DNA of 64,000 nt from contig JAJZFQ010000043.1 of NCBI GenBank assembly GCA_021805275.1, forward strand, positions 62,001 to 126,000, read 5' to 3'. Below the pieces are notes generated by a model. That model worked only from the letters and a program-made list of their open reading frames with translations, was not told the DNA's origin and did not search any database. Shown here piece after piece: positions 44,861 through 53,585 of this stretch. Both the position numbers and the translations under genes were made by a program. The DNA is from Pseudomonadota bacterium (GTDB lineage Bacteria > Pseudomonadota > Gammaproteobacteria > Steroidobacterales > Steroidobacteraceae). Numbering within the stretch: position 1 is the stretch's first letter; each line of letters opens with the position of its first letter.

Positions 44861-46877
44861 ACAGGAGTCTTGGGTCGTCTTTACGCCCTCGGGCAAGCGC
44901 GGCCGCTTCCCGGTCGGCACACCGCTGCTGCAGGCGGCACGCTCGCTCGGCGTCGACATCGATTCGGTCTGTGGCGGACGGGCGATCTGCGGCCGCTGTC
45001 AGGTTCTGGTCATGGAGGGTGATTTCGCCAAGCAGGGCATCAGCTCCTCGGCCGGGCATCTCTCAACGCGCAGCGCGGCAGAAGACAACTTCGCACGCCG
45101 CCGGTCGCTCGCCACCGGCCGGCGCCTGTCCTGCCAGGCTCGCATCGAGGGCGACCTGCTGGTCGATGTCCCGCCGACCAGCCAGGTTCACCGCCAGGTG
45201 ATCCGCAAGGCCGCCGACGCGCGCGTAATCAATCTCGATCCGGTCGTACACCTCTACTACGTCGAGGTGCGCGAGCCCGACATGCACGACCCGTCTGGCG
45301 ACCTGCAGCGCCTGAAGCGGGCGCTCGAGAAGGAATGGGAACTGCGCGGGCTCGGCTGCGATCTCGCGGTGCTGCAGAGCCTGCAGGCCGCGCTGCGCAA
45401 GGGCGAGTGGAAAGTCACGGTCGCCGTGCACGCCGGAACGCAGCTGATCGGCATCTGGCCGGGTTTCCACGATCGTCTGTGCGGACTCGCGGTAGACATC
45501 GGTTCGACCACGATCGCCGCGCATCTGTGCAACCTCACCACCGGGGAAGTGCTGGCCTCGAGCGGCATGATGAACCCGCAGATCCGCTTCGGCGAGGATC
45601 TGATGAGCCGCGTGTCCTACTCGATGATGCACGCCGACGGCGCCGAGCAGATGACCCACGCGGTGCGCGAGGCATTGAGTGCGCTAGCTGCCGACGTCGC
45701 GCGCCAGGCGGGTGTCTCCGCCGAGGACATCCTCGAGGTGACACTGGTGGGCAACCCCATCATGCATCACCTGCTGCTCGGCATTAATCCCAACGAACTC
45801 GGCGGTGCGCCGTTCGCGCTGTCTACCGACGAGTCGCTGTCGATCACGGCGGCGCAGATCGGCGTTGCCGTGCACCCAAATGCCCGCGCCTACACCCTGC
45901 CCTGCATCGCCGGTCACGTCGGTGCGGACACGGCGGGTATGATCCTCGCGGAACGGCCCGACCTCGGTGAGGCCATCAGCCTGCTGGTCGACGTCGGCAC
46001 CAACGCGGAAATCGTTCTCGGCAACGCCAAGCGGCTGGTCGCTTGCTCCAGTCCGACCGGCCCGGCATTCGAAGGGGCGCAGATCAGCTGCGGCCAGCGC
46101 GCCGCTCCGGGGGCGATCGAGCGGGTGCGCATCGACCCGACGACGCTCGAGCCGCGCTTCAAGGTGATCGGTTCGGACCTTTGGTCCGACGAGCCGGGAT
46201 TCGAGGAGTCGATCACGTCCACCGGTGTGACCGGCATCTGCGGTTCGGGGATCATTGAGATCATCGCCGAGATGTACCTAGCCGGAATCATCAATCAGGA
46301 CGGCGTGGTCGACGGACGGTTCGCCGAGCGCAGCGCCCGCATTCTTCCGCAGGGACGTACTTTCGGCTACCTCGTACATCAGGGAGCGCAGACCCTGGCG
46401 ATCACGCAAAACGACGTGCGCGCGATCCAACTCGCCAAGGCGGCGCTGTATGCCGGCATCGCGCTGCTCATGGAGCGCTTCGGCACCGATCACATCGACA
46501 GCATCCGTCTCGCGGGAGCCTTCGGCGCGCACATCGACGTCAAGTACGCGATGGTGCTCGGAATGATTCCAGACTGCGATCTCTCCCGTGTCAGCTCGGT
46601 CGGCAACGCCGCCGGCACCGGAGCGCGCATCGCACTGCTCGATTTCTCCTCGCGCCGCACGATCGAGTCGCTCGTGCACCGGGTCGAGAAGATCGAGACC
46701 GCCATCGAGCCGCGCTTCCAGGAGCATTTTGTGCAGGCCATGGGACTGCCGCACTCGAGCGCCCCCTACGCCCAATTGCGCAACGTGGTAAACTTGCCGG
46801 CGCCGAAGGCCAGCGCACCTCGTGACAAGACTCGCCTGCGTCGGCGGACGCCGTCCGAGACGACGGACAGCAATTGA
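44850..46877 (+). CDS. Corrinoid activation protein (RACo/DUF4445 type) with 2Fe-2S domain
   Basis: This 675-residue protein joins an N-terminal plant-type 2Fe-2S ferredoxin domain (CGGRAICGRCQV, with the distal Cys in LSCQARI) to a long ASKHA ATPase-like region (AVDIGSTTIAAHLCNLTTG, NPQIRFGEDLMSRVSYSM, VDVGTNAEIVLGN, GICGSGIIEIIAEM). This is the architecture of RACo, which uses ATP to re-reduce inactive Co(II) corrinoid proteins. The start is set at GTG 44850 because AGGAGG lies at 44833-44838; an in-frame ATG at 44802 is the alternative. It overlaps the methyltransferase gene by 11 bases. No separate RamA gene is present. Confidence 0.9.
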   Translation: MSAEQESWVVFTPSGKRGRFPVGTPLLQAARSLGVDIDSVCGGRAICGRCQVLVMEGDFAKQGISSSAGHLSTRSAAEDNFARRRSLATGRRLSCQARIEGDLLVDVPPTSQVHRQVIRKAADARVINLDPVVHLYYVEVREPDMHDPSGDLQRLKRALEKEWELRGLGCDLAVLQSLQAALRKGEWKVTVAVHAGTQLIGIWPGFHDRLCGLAVDIGSTTIAAHLCNLTTGEVLASSGMMNPQIRFGEDLMSRVSYSMMHADGAEQMTHAVREALSALAADVARQAGVSAEDILEVTLVGNPIMHHLLLGINPNELGGAPFALSTDESLSITAAQIGVAVHPNARAYTLPCIAGHVGADTAGMILAERPDLGEAISLLVDVGTNAEIVLGNAKRLVACSSPTGPAFEGAQISCGQRAAPGAIERVRIDPTTLEPRFKVIGSDLWSDEPGFEESITSTGVTGICGSGIIEIIAEMYLAGIINQDGVVDGRFAERSARILPQGRTFGYLVHQGAQTLAITQNDVRAIQLAKAALYAGIALLMERFGTDHIDSIRLAGAFGAHIDVKYAMVLGMIPDCDLSRVSSVGNAAGTGARIALLDFSSRRTIESLVHRVEKIETAIEPRFQEHFVQAMGLPHSSAPYAQLRNVVNLPAPKASAPRDKTRLRRRTPSETTDSN

Positions 46878-46917
46878 TTCTCGCAACCGCTCCACTCACA
46901 TTGTCTGGGAAACGCTA

Positions 46918-47667
46918 ATGCAGCGGATACTGGTCGGCATCAAACGCGTCGTGGACTACAACGTGCGCATCCGGGTCAAACCGGACTGCACCGGCGTCAT
47001 CACCGATGGCGTCAAGATGAGCGTCAACCCCTTCGATGAGATCGCACTCGAGGAAGCATTGCGCATCAAGGAGCGCGGTGGGGCTGAGGAAGTCGTCGTC
47101 GCCACCGTTGGACCGGCGGACTGCCAGCAGCAGCTGCGAACGTGCCTTGCCATGGGCGCCGACCGGGCGCTGCACGTGCAGACTGATGCGCGCGTCGAAC
47201 CGCTGGTTGCCGCGCGCGTGATGCTCAAACTGGTCGAACGTGAGCAGCCCTTTCTGGTGCTGATGGGCAAGCAGGCGATCGACAATGACAACGGGCAAAC
47301 GGGCCAGATGCTCGCGGCGCTGTGGAACCGTCCGCAGGCGACATTCGCCTCCAAGCTGCAGATCGACGACAACAAGGCCCAGGTGACCCGCGAAGTCGAC
47401 GCCGGCCTCGAAACCATAGAGATCGACCTGCCGGGCGTGGTGACGGTGGATCTGCGTCTGAACGAGCCGCGCTACGTCAAGCTGCCTGACATCATGAAGG
47501 CGAAAAAGAAGCCGCTCGAGACCCTCGAGCTGGCCGCGCTCGGCGTCGAGGCGCAGGAGCAGCTGCAGCCCGTGCGCTTCGAGCCACCGGCCCAGCGTCA
47601 AAAGGGCATCAAGGTCAAGGATGCCGCCGAGCTCGTCGCCGCACTGAAGCAGAAAGGGCTGCTGTAA
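46918..47667 (+). CDS. etfB: Electron transfer flavoprotein beta subunit
   Basis: The 249-residue protein has the ETF-beta pattern: ILVGIKRVVDYNVRIRVKPD at the N-terminus, KMSVNPFDEIALEEALRIKE, VLMGKQAIDNDNGQTGQMLA and a C-terminal VKDAAELVAALKQKGLL. With EtfA it forms a soluble one-FAD electron carrier. The start at 46918 has GGGA upstream. It follows the corrinoid activator by 40 bases and precedes etfA by 3 bases. The likely donors are the MetF/MetV pair or the DMGDH-like flavoprotein; no ETF-quinone oxidoreductase is in the window. Confidence 0.95.
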   Translation: MQRILVGIKRVVDYNVRIRVKPDCTGVITDGVKMSVNPFDEIALEEALRIKERGGAEEVVVATVGPADCQQQLRTCLAMGADRALHVQTDARVEPLVAARVMLKLVEREQPFLVLMGKQAIDNDNGQTGQMLAALWNRPQATFASKLQIDDNKAQVTREVDAGLETIEIDLPGVVTVDLRLNEPRYVKLPDIMKAKKKPLETLELAALGVEAQEQLQPVRFEPPAQRQKGIKVKDAAELVAALKQKGLL

Positions 47668-47670
47668 ATC

Positions 47671-48618
47671 ATGACCCACCGAATCCTGATCCTCGCCGAG
47701 CACAGCCAGAACCAACTCAGCGTCGGCACCGCCAAGTGCGTCGCCTGCGCCGCGGGCATACCGGATGCCGAGATCACCGTGGCCGTGTGTGCCGCCGATG
47801 CGGGCGCCGTGGCCGCTCAGGCCGCGAGCCTCAAGGGCGTGAGCAAGGTACTCACGATCGAGCATCCCGCGCACGCGCATGCCTTGGGAGCGCTGATCGC
47901 GCCGCAGATTGCGGCGCTCGCGGGCTCGTACACGCACCTGCTCGGTCCCTCGAGCACCTTCGGCAAGGATGTCATGCCGCGCATCGCCGCCCTGCTCGGG
48001 ACCAGTCAGATCAGTGACATCATGGCCGTCGAGAGCGCGACACGCTTCCGCCGGCCGATCTACGCCGGCAACGCGCTACTCACCGTCGAGATCGCCGCCG
48101 GCACCACGATGGTAGGCACCGTACGCACGGCCTCCTACCAGCCTGCTCCCGGCGGCGGCAGCGCCACCGTGGAGAAAGTCACTTCGAACGTGGATCTGCC
48201 GACCCACACCCGCTTCGTGTCGGTGTCGGCCGCCAAGAACGATCGGCCGGACCTGCAGACGGCCTCCAAGGTGGTCTCCGGGGGACGGGCCCTCGGCAGC
48301 GCCGAGGGATTCAAGATCCTCTACCAGCTGGCCGACAAGCTCGGAGCTGCCGTGGGCGCTTCGCGCGCTGCGGTGGATGCCGGCTATGCGCCGAACGAGC
48401 TGCAGGTGGGCCAGACCGGCAAGATCATCGCGCCGGAGCTGTACATGGCGATCGGCATCTCCGGGGCCATCCAGCACCTGACCGGCATCAAGGACGCACG
48501 CACCATCGTGGCGATCAACAAGGACAGCGAAGCGCCGATCTTCGAGGTCGCCGACATCGGCCTGGTCGGGGATCTCTTCCAGGTGGTGCCGGAGATCGAG
48601 AAGCTGCTCGCGGGCTGA
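47671..48618 (+). CDS. etfA: Electron transfer flavoprotein alpha subunit
   Basis: The 315-residue protein has the N-terminal half shared with EtfB and the C-terminal FAD-binding signature: [65 protein letters not shown]. It is the last gene of the corrinoid operon and converges on the SDR gene. It has the usual length for a non-bifurcating ETF alpha subunit, with no added ferredoxin domain. Confidence 0.95.
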   Translation: MTHRILILAEHSQNQLSVGTAKCVACAAGIPDAEITVAVCAADAGAVAAQAASLKGVSKVLTIEHPAHAHALGALIAPQIAALAGSYTHLLGPSSTFGKDVMPRIAALLGTSQISDIMAVESATRFRRPIYAGNALLTVEIAAGTTMVGTVRTASYQPAPGGGSATVEKVTSNVDLPTHTRFVSVSAAKNDRPDLQTASKVVSGGRALGSAEGFKILYQLADKLGAAVGASRAAVDAGYAPNELQVGQTGKIIAPELYMAIGISGAIQHLTGIKDARTIVAINKDSEAPIFEVADIGLVGDLFQVVPEIEKLLAG

Positions 48619-48645
48619 CCGGGCGGGCGCGCCACAGTCTCCCGC

Positions 48646-49425
48646 TCAGCGGTGCCGCAGACGCAGGCTCTGCCAGGAGCCGTCGGTCGTCCAACCGCCG
48701 TCGACCGCCAGCGCCTGACCGTTGACGAAGCCGCTCGCCTCGGGGTCGGCCAGAAAGGCTACCGCGTTCGCGATGTCCGCGGGCGCGGCAAACCGGCCCA
48801 TGGGCACGCGCTCGGTGATGTCCGCATCCGAATAGCTGCCGCCCGCCTGGTCAGCGACATCCATTTCGGTCTTCACCCACCCCGGACACACCGCATTGCA
48901 GCGTACGCCGTGGCCGCCCCACTCGGCCGCCAGGGTGCGCGTCAAGCCGATCAGACCATGCTTGGACGCGTTGTACGCGACCCGATCGGCGATGCCGATC
49001 ACTCCAGCAATGGACGCGATGTTGACGATGCTGCCACTGCGCTCGGCAAGCATGGCCGAGCCGGCCGCACGCGCGGCGATGAATGCGCCGACGAGGTTGA
49101 TCTCCAGCACGCGGCGGAACTGCTCGGCCGAGGTGTCCGCGGCCGGCTGGATGCAACTCACCCCGGCATTGTTCACCAGAACGTCCAACCGCCCCCAGCG
49201 CGACCGCACCTGCGCGACGCCGGCCTGCATCAGCGCCTCGTCGGCGACATCCCCGACGATCTCGATCGCATCGCACCCGGCGCCGCGCAGCGCGGCCAAC
49301 GCATCGGTGGGGGCGCGCACATCGTTCAGCGCGAGCGCGTAGCCGCGCGCGGCGAGCGTTTCCGCGATGCAGCGCCCGATGCCCTGCGCCGCGCCGGTGA
49401 TCAAAGCCACTCGTCTGGATGCCAC
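48646..49425 (-). CDS. Short-chain dehydrogenase/reductase
   Basis: The 259-residue protein is a classical SDR: NAD(P)-binding TGAAQGIG at about residues 11-18, NNAG, catalytic Ser in [14 protein letters not shown] active site and a C-terminal [11 protein letters not shown]. An acidic Asp after strand 2 (ALNDVRAP) favours NAD over NADP. The substrate is unknown. It lies downstream of the MaoC-CitE-DUF7009 group on the same strand, 83 bases from the last of these genes. Confidence 0.88.
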   Translation of the reverse strand: MASRRVALITGAAQGIGRCIAETLAARGYALALNDVRAPTDALAALRGAGCDAIEIVGDVADEALMQAGVAQVRSRWGRLDVLVNNAGVSCIQPAADTSAEQFRRVLEINLVGAFIAARAAGSAMLAERSGSIVNIASIAGVIGIADRVAYNASKHGLIGLTRTLAAEWGGHGVRCNAVCPGWVKTEMDVADQAGGSYSDADITERVPMGRFAAPADIANAVAFLADPEASGFVNGQALAVDGGWTTDGSWQSLRLRHR

Positions 49426-49508
49426 GATCGCTCCGTCTGTTGAGAAAGGCGCGGATTATACGGGGGCGCAGCCTGCGCCGGGCTTGAACCCTCGGCAGCC
49501 AGCGACTC

Positions 49509-49883
49509 TCAGCAGCGCCCCCGCCGCTCCGCGCTCCCGGGATGTGGAAACTGATCGCTCTCGTCCTCGCCCGGACGCGGCGTGAGGCAGGCGAAATCCT
49601 TCTCCAGCACCACCTCCAACGTGCCCGCAGTGGCGCTCAGGGTGACCTGCTCCGTTGTGCACCACTGTGCCGCCACGGGCGCAGGCACCTGAACCTCTAT
49701 GAGGTTGTCTTTATATGTTATTGATATTTCTGGTATTTTAATATCCGATCGCACCCGGTAGAGCAGCGCCGTCCCGCCCGGAAACTCCGTGCGCTCCTGC
49801 ACCTGGCCCGACTCGCCGAGGACACGAACCTCGCCCTGCGTCAGGCGCAATCGCACCGTATTACCCTTGATTCTCAATTTCAT
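49509..49883 (-). CDS. Small conserved protein, DUF7009-like
   Basis: This 124-residue protein begins MKLRIKGNTVRLRLTQGEV and includes EFPGGTALLYRVRSD and TLEVVLEKDFACLTPR, consistent with the DUF7009 family of unknown function. Its ATG overlaps the stop of the CitE-like gene (ATGA). The same frame is open far upstream through the CitE gene, but only this C-terminal part has a family pattern and the coupling start. An A+T-rich patch within it (49705-49745) stands out. Confidence 0.65.
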   Translation of the reverse strand: MKLRIKGNTVRLRLTQGEVRVLGESGQVQERTEFPGGTALLYRVRSDIKIPEISITYKDNLIEVQVPAPVAAQWCTTEQVTLSATAGTLEVVLEKDFACLTPRPGEDESDQFPHPGSAERRGRC

Positions 49884-50797
49884 GGCGTGCGCTCCGGCGA
49901 CCGCACCGCGGCGAGCAACCGTCGCGCCAACAGCCAATGCGGTCGATCGATCATCTGCCCATCGAGTACCGTCACTCCGGCACCGCCGGCTGCCTCGAAG
50001 GCGGCGATCACGCGGCGAGCCCATTGAAGCTCCTGCGCGCTCGGGGTGAACACTTCGTTGATCAGGCCCACCTGATCGGGATGGATCGCGAGCTTGCCGG
50101 CAAACCCATCCTCCCGCGAGCGCTCGGCTTCGCGACGCAGGCCCTGTGCATCGCGCACGTCGAGAAACACCCCGTCGATGGGCTGGATGCCGAGTGCCGC
50201 CGCGGTGAGCAGGCAGGTTGTTCGGGCATGCTCGAATGCCGGGCGCAGCGCGCCGCCAGGGTCGCTTTTGACCCGCGCGCCGAGCGCCGCGGAGAGATCC
50301 TCCATGCCCCACGTGAGTCCGGCGAGTCGCCGCGCGGATGCGCGGTGCACGGCGGCCGCCTGCGGATAGGATGGCAGTGACAGCAGTCCGGCGGGCGTCT
50401 CGGTCCCGATCACCAGCAGCGAGGTGGTGCCGACCGCGATCCCGTGGCCGGCCTCGATCGCCTCGAGCGTCAAGGCGATGCGCTCGATGTCGGGGTAACC
50501 GTCCACCTTGGGCAGCACCAGGCCCGCAGGCCGTCCGGCGATGACGGCGGTGGCGTCCTCGTACAGCCTGCCGCTCGACAGCGAATTGACGCGCACCCAA
50601 AGCGGTGCGCGCGTGCCTGCCGCGTGCGCCTGCAGGAACTCGAGCACCTGGGCGCGCGCCACGGGCAGCCGCTCGGGCGACACCGAGTCCTCCAGGTCGA
50701 GAATCAGCGCATCGGCGTCGCACTCGAGGGCCTTGGTGAGCTTGCGCTCGCTGTCGCCGGGCACGAACAGCAGCGAGCGCAGTGGCGTGCCGTTCAT
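49880..50797 (-). CDS. HpcH/HpaI aldolase / CitE-like CoA ester lyase
   Basis: The 305-residue protein has the CitE/malyl-CoA-lyase pattern: RSLLFVPGDSERKLTKALEC, ADALILDLEDSVSPE, Arg in PLWVRVNSL, LPKVDGYPDI, and GKLAIHPDQVGLINEVFTPS. Family members cleave or form malyl-, methylmalyl- or citramalyl-CoA, with glyoxylate or pyruvate as one product. It starts at ATG 50797 overlapping the MaoC stop. With the MaoC hydratase upstream, a mesaconyl/itaconyl-CoA hydration-then-cleavage route is plausible. Glyoxylate produced could feed the malate synthase in this window. Confidence 0.85.
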   Translation of the reverse strand: MNGTPLRSLLFVPGDSERKLTKALECDADALILDLEDSVSPERLPVARAQVLEFLQAHAAGTRAPLWVRVNSLSSGRLYEDATAVIAGRPAGLVLPKVDGYPDIERIALTLEAIEAGHGIAVGTTSLLVIGTETPAGLLSLPSYPQAAAVHRASARRLAGLTWGMEDLSAALGARVKSDPGGALRPAFEHARTTCLLTAAALGIQPIDGVFLDVRDAQGLRREAERSREDGFAGKLAIHPDQVGLINEVFTPSAQELQWARRVIAAFEAAGGAGVTVLDGQMIDRPHWLLARRLLAAVRSPERTP

Positions 50798-51243
50798 GCC
50801 GGCCTCTTCAGCATCAACGCAGCACGGCGGCACGAGGCAACCTCCTCGTCGCGCTGGTTGTAGGCGCGGTGATCGAACATCACGATGCCCGATTCCGGCC
50901 GCGAGCGGCTCTCGCGGACCGAATGCACGGTGGTGACCGCCCGCAGGGTGTCCCCGACCCGCACCGGGCGGGGAAATTTCACCTCTTCCCAGCCGAGATT
51001 GCCGATGGTGGTGCCGTAGGTGGTGTCGTACACCGACAGCCCGACCAGCAGTCCCAGCGTGAACACGCTGTTGACGATGCGCTCGCCGAAGGGCGTCTCG
51101 CGGCAGTACTCGGCATCCAGGTGGATCGCCGCCGGATTCATGGTGAGCGCGCTGAACAGCAGGTTGTCGGTCTCGGTGACCGTGCGGCGGACGCGGTGCT
51201 CGAACCGCTGTCCCACGGTGAACTCCTCGAAATACAGTCCCAT
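50794..51243 (-). CDS. MaoC-family hot-dog dehydratase/hydratase
   Basis: The 149-residue single-hot-dog protein has the MaoC pattern: YFEEFTVGQRFEHRVRRTVT, DNLLFSALTMNPAAIHLDAEYC, ERIVNSVFTLGLLVGLS and VKFPRPVRVGDTLRAVTTV. Asp/His in the hydratase-2 motif are recognisable around NPAAIHLD. It would hydrate or dehydrate an enoyl-CoA. The start at ATG 51243 has AGAGG five bases upstream. It is first in a run of three genes joined by ATGA overlaps. Confidence 0.85.
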   Translation of the reverse strand: MGLYFEEFTVGQRFEHRVRRTVTETDNLLFSALTMNPAAIHLDAEYCRETPFGERIVNSVFTLGLLVGLSVYDTTYGTTIGNLGWEEVKFPRPVRVGDTLRAVTTVHSVRESRSRPESGIVMFDHRAYNQRDEEVASCRRAALMLKRPA

Positions 51244-51377
51244 CGTGCCTCTCTTCGGGCGGCCCGGTAACCTCCCCATTATCGCACCGGCCGCCCCGGG
51301 CTCATAACCGCGCGTCCCGGACGCCAAACCATACGGTATTTCGTGGGTCACCCCCGGGCCGCCTATAGTCCGGCGGC

Positions 51378-53069
51378 ATGTACCGCTACGACGAGACCGA
51401 CCGGGAACTGCTGCGCGAGCGCACCGAGCAGTTCCGTGACCAGACGCGGCGCTTCCTCGCCGGGGAGCTCTCGGAAGAGGACTTCCGCCAGCTGCGGCTG
51501 CGCAACGGACTGTACCAGCAGCGCCACGCGCCGATGCTGCGCATCTCGGTGCCATACGGGCTGCTCGGCTCGGACCAGCTGCGCCGCCTGGCGCAGGTCA
51601 CGCGCAAGTACGACCGGGGATACGGGCACTTCACCACGCGCCAGAACGTGCAGCTGAACTGGCCGCGGCTCGAGCAGATTCCGGACCTGCTCGGCGAGCT
51701 CGCCGAGGCGCAGCTGCACAGCATCCAGGCCTGCGGCAACGACACGCGCAACATCACCTGCGACTACCTCGCTGGGGTCGCCGAGGACGAGAGCGTCGAT
51801 CCGCGCCCCTACTGTGAGCTGCTGCGCCAGTTCGTGGCGCTGCACCCGGAATTCTACTGGCTGCCGCGCAAGTTCAAATTCGGCTTCACCGGTGCTTCGG
51901 TGGACCGCGCCGCCACCCGGACCAACGATGCGGCCGTGCATGTCCTGCGCCGCGGCAGCCAGATCGGTTACCGCATTTTCGTCGGCGGCGGGCTCGGCCG
52001 CCAACCGATGCTCGGGGAACTGATGAACGAGTTCGTGCCCGAGGCCGATCTGCTGATGTACGCGACGGCCATCCTGCGCACGTTCAACCGTTTCGGACGG
52101 CGGGACAATATCCACAAGGCGCGCATCAAGATCGTGCTGCGCGAGTGGGGCATCGAGCGCTTTCGCACTGCGCTCGAGGAGGAATACGCGCGCATCCTCG
52201 CCAGCGCCGAGGCCGCACAGCTGCGGCTGCTGCCCGAGGACATCGCACTGATGCGCGAGCACTTCAGTGCACCGCCCTACCGCCTCGAGAGCGACGCCAA
52301 AGCCGATCTTGCGCCGCTCGTCGGGCGTGACGCCGGCTTCGCCGCCTGGCTTAGGCGCAACGTACGCGGGCACCGGATGCCAGGCTACCGGGCGGTCTTC
52401 GTCTCCCTGAAAGCACCGGAGCGGGCCCCGGGGGATTGCACCGCCGAGCAGTTCGAGGTGCTGGCCGAGGCGTGCGATGCGTACAGTTTCGGCGAACTGC
52501 GCTCGACCTACGAGCAGAACCTGGTGCTCGCCGATGTGGCCGAGCGCGACTTGTACGCGCTGTGGCGGCTTCTCGATGCAGCGCAGCTCGCCACCCCCAA
52601 CATCGGTCTGACCACTGACGTCATCGCCTGCCCAGGGCTGGATTTTTGCGGCCTCGCCAACGCCGGGACGATCGGCGTAACTCACGAGATCTACCAGCGC
52701 TTCGACACGCTCGATGCGCAGTACGAGGTAGGACCGCTGCGCATCGCGCTCAGCGGCTGCATGAACGGCTGTGGTCACCACAGCGTCGGGCACATCGGCG
52801 TACTCGGCGTCGACAAGCACGGCGAGCAGTGGTACCAAGTCACCCTCGGCGGCAGCCCGGGCAACGACGCAGCGATCGGCGAGCGACTCGGCCGGGCGCT
52901 CGGACGCGAGGAGATCGCCGACGGCATCGAACGATTGATCCGCGCGTATCTCGCTCTGCGCAGCGACGCTGAGGAGACCTTCATCGAGTGCTACCGGCGC
53001 GTGGGCAGCGCGCCGTTCAAGGTCAGCCTGTACGGCACCGAGAGCGACCCGGAGGCGGCCGCCGCATGA
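51378..53069 (+). CDS. cysI: Sulfite reductase hemoprotein (nitrite/sulfite reductase family)
   Basis: The 563-residue protein has two ferredoxin-like plus two siroheme/4Fe-4S half-domains. The cluster and siroheme ligands lie in ACPGLDFCGLANAG and LSGCMNGCGHHSVGHIG, and an N-terminal half carries GHFTTRQNVQLNWPRL and ACGNDTRNITCDYLAGV. It reduces sulfite to sulfide. Nitrite reduction is possible within this family, but the neighbouring cysH, siroheme synthase and cysteine synthase genes argue for sulfite. It overlaps the DUF934 gene by ATGA. Confidence 0.92.
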   Translation: MYRYDETDRELLRERTEQFRDQTRRFLAGELSEEDFRQLRLRNGLYQQRHAPMLRISVPYGLLGSDQLRRLAQVTRKYDRGYGHFTTRQNVQLNWPRLEQIPDLLGELAEAQLHSIQACGNDTRNITCDYLAGVAEDESVDPRPYCELLRQFVALHPEFYWLPRKFKFGFTGASVDRAATRTNDAAVHVLRRGSQIGYRIFVGGGLGRQPMLGELMNEFVPEADLLMYATAILRTFNRFGRRDNIHKARIKIVLREWGIERFRTALEEEYARILASAEAAQLRLLPEDIALMREHFSAPPYRLESDAKADLAPLVGRDAGFAAWLRRNVRGHRMPGYRAVFVSLKAPERAPGDCTAEQFEVLAEACDAYSFGELRSTYEQNLVLADVAERDLYALWRLLDAAQLATPNIGLTTDVIACPGLDFCGLANAGTIGVTHEIYQRFDTLDAQYEVGPLRIALSGCMNGCGHHSVGHIGVLGVDKHGEQWYQVTLGGSPGNDAAIGERLGRALGREEIADGIERLIRAYLALRSDAEETFIECYRRVGSAPFKVSLYGTESDPEAAAA

Positions 53070-53566
53070 GCCGCATCATCCGGGACCGCGCCATCGTCGA
53101 GGACGACTGGACGATCGCTGCAGACGGTGCCGCCGCTGCGACGGGCGGCCGGTTGATCGTCCCGCTCGCCCGCTGGCGGGGCGAGCGGGCTGGTCCGGGC
53201 AGCGTGGCGACCGTCGGGGTGCTGCTGCCCAACACCGAGGACGTCGAGGCGCTTTACCCACAGATTGCCGCGCTCCCGCTGATTGCACTGCAATTTCCGA
53301 AGTTCGCCGACGGACGGGCGCTCACCCAGGCGACGCTGCTGCGCAATCGGCTGGGCTTCGCCGGGGAATTGCGCGCCGTGGGCGATGTCGTGCGCGATCT
53401 GATGTTCTGGCTCGGCCGCTGCGGCTTCAATGCCATGGTGCCGCGGCCGGACCAGGATCTCGAGGCCTGCCGCCAGGCGCTCGATGAGATCCGCCGCGCC
53501 TACCAATCCGGCGCCGACGGGCATGTGCCGGTGTGGGTGCGCCGTCGCGCGCGGGCCGTCGGCTGA
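53066..53566 (+). CDS. DUF934 family protein (sulfite reductase accessory)
   Basis: The 166-residue protein has the DUF934 pattern (RLIVPLARWRGERAG, GVLLPNTEDVEAL, IALQFPKFADGRALTQATLLR). This family almost always follows cysI in pseudomonads and relatives. Its function is not established; an accessory or electron-delivery role in sulfite reduction is assumed from context. The ATGA overlap with cysI shows coupling. Confidence 0.85.
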   Translation: MSRIIRDRAIVEDDWTIAADGAAAATGGRLIVPLARWRGERAGPGSVATVGVLLPNTEDVEALYPQIAALPLIALQFPKFADGRALTQATLLRNRLGFAGELRAVGDVVRDLMFWLGRCGFNAMVPRPDQDLEACRQALDEIRRAYQSGADGHVPVWVRRRARAVG

Positions 53567-53585
53567 CCGGTGCAGCCGCGCGTTC

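Noticed and set aside
49884..50723. Extension of the DUF7009-like frame through the CitE gene
   Set aside because: The upstream 280 codons are an out-of-frame reading of the CitE-like lyase with no conserved motifs; the ATGA overlap at 49880-49883 marks the real start.
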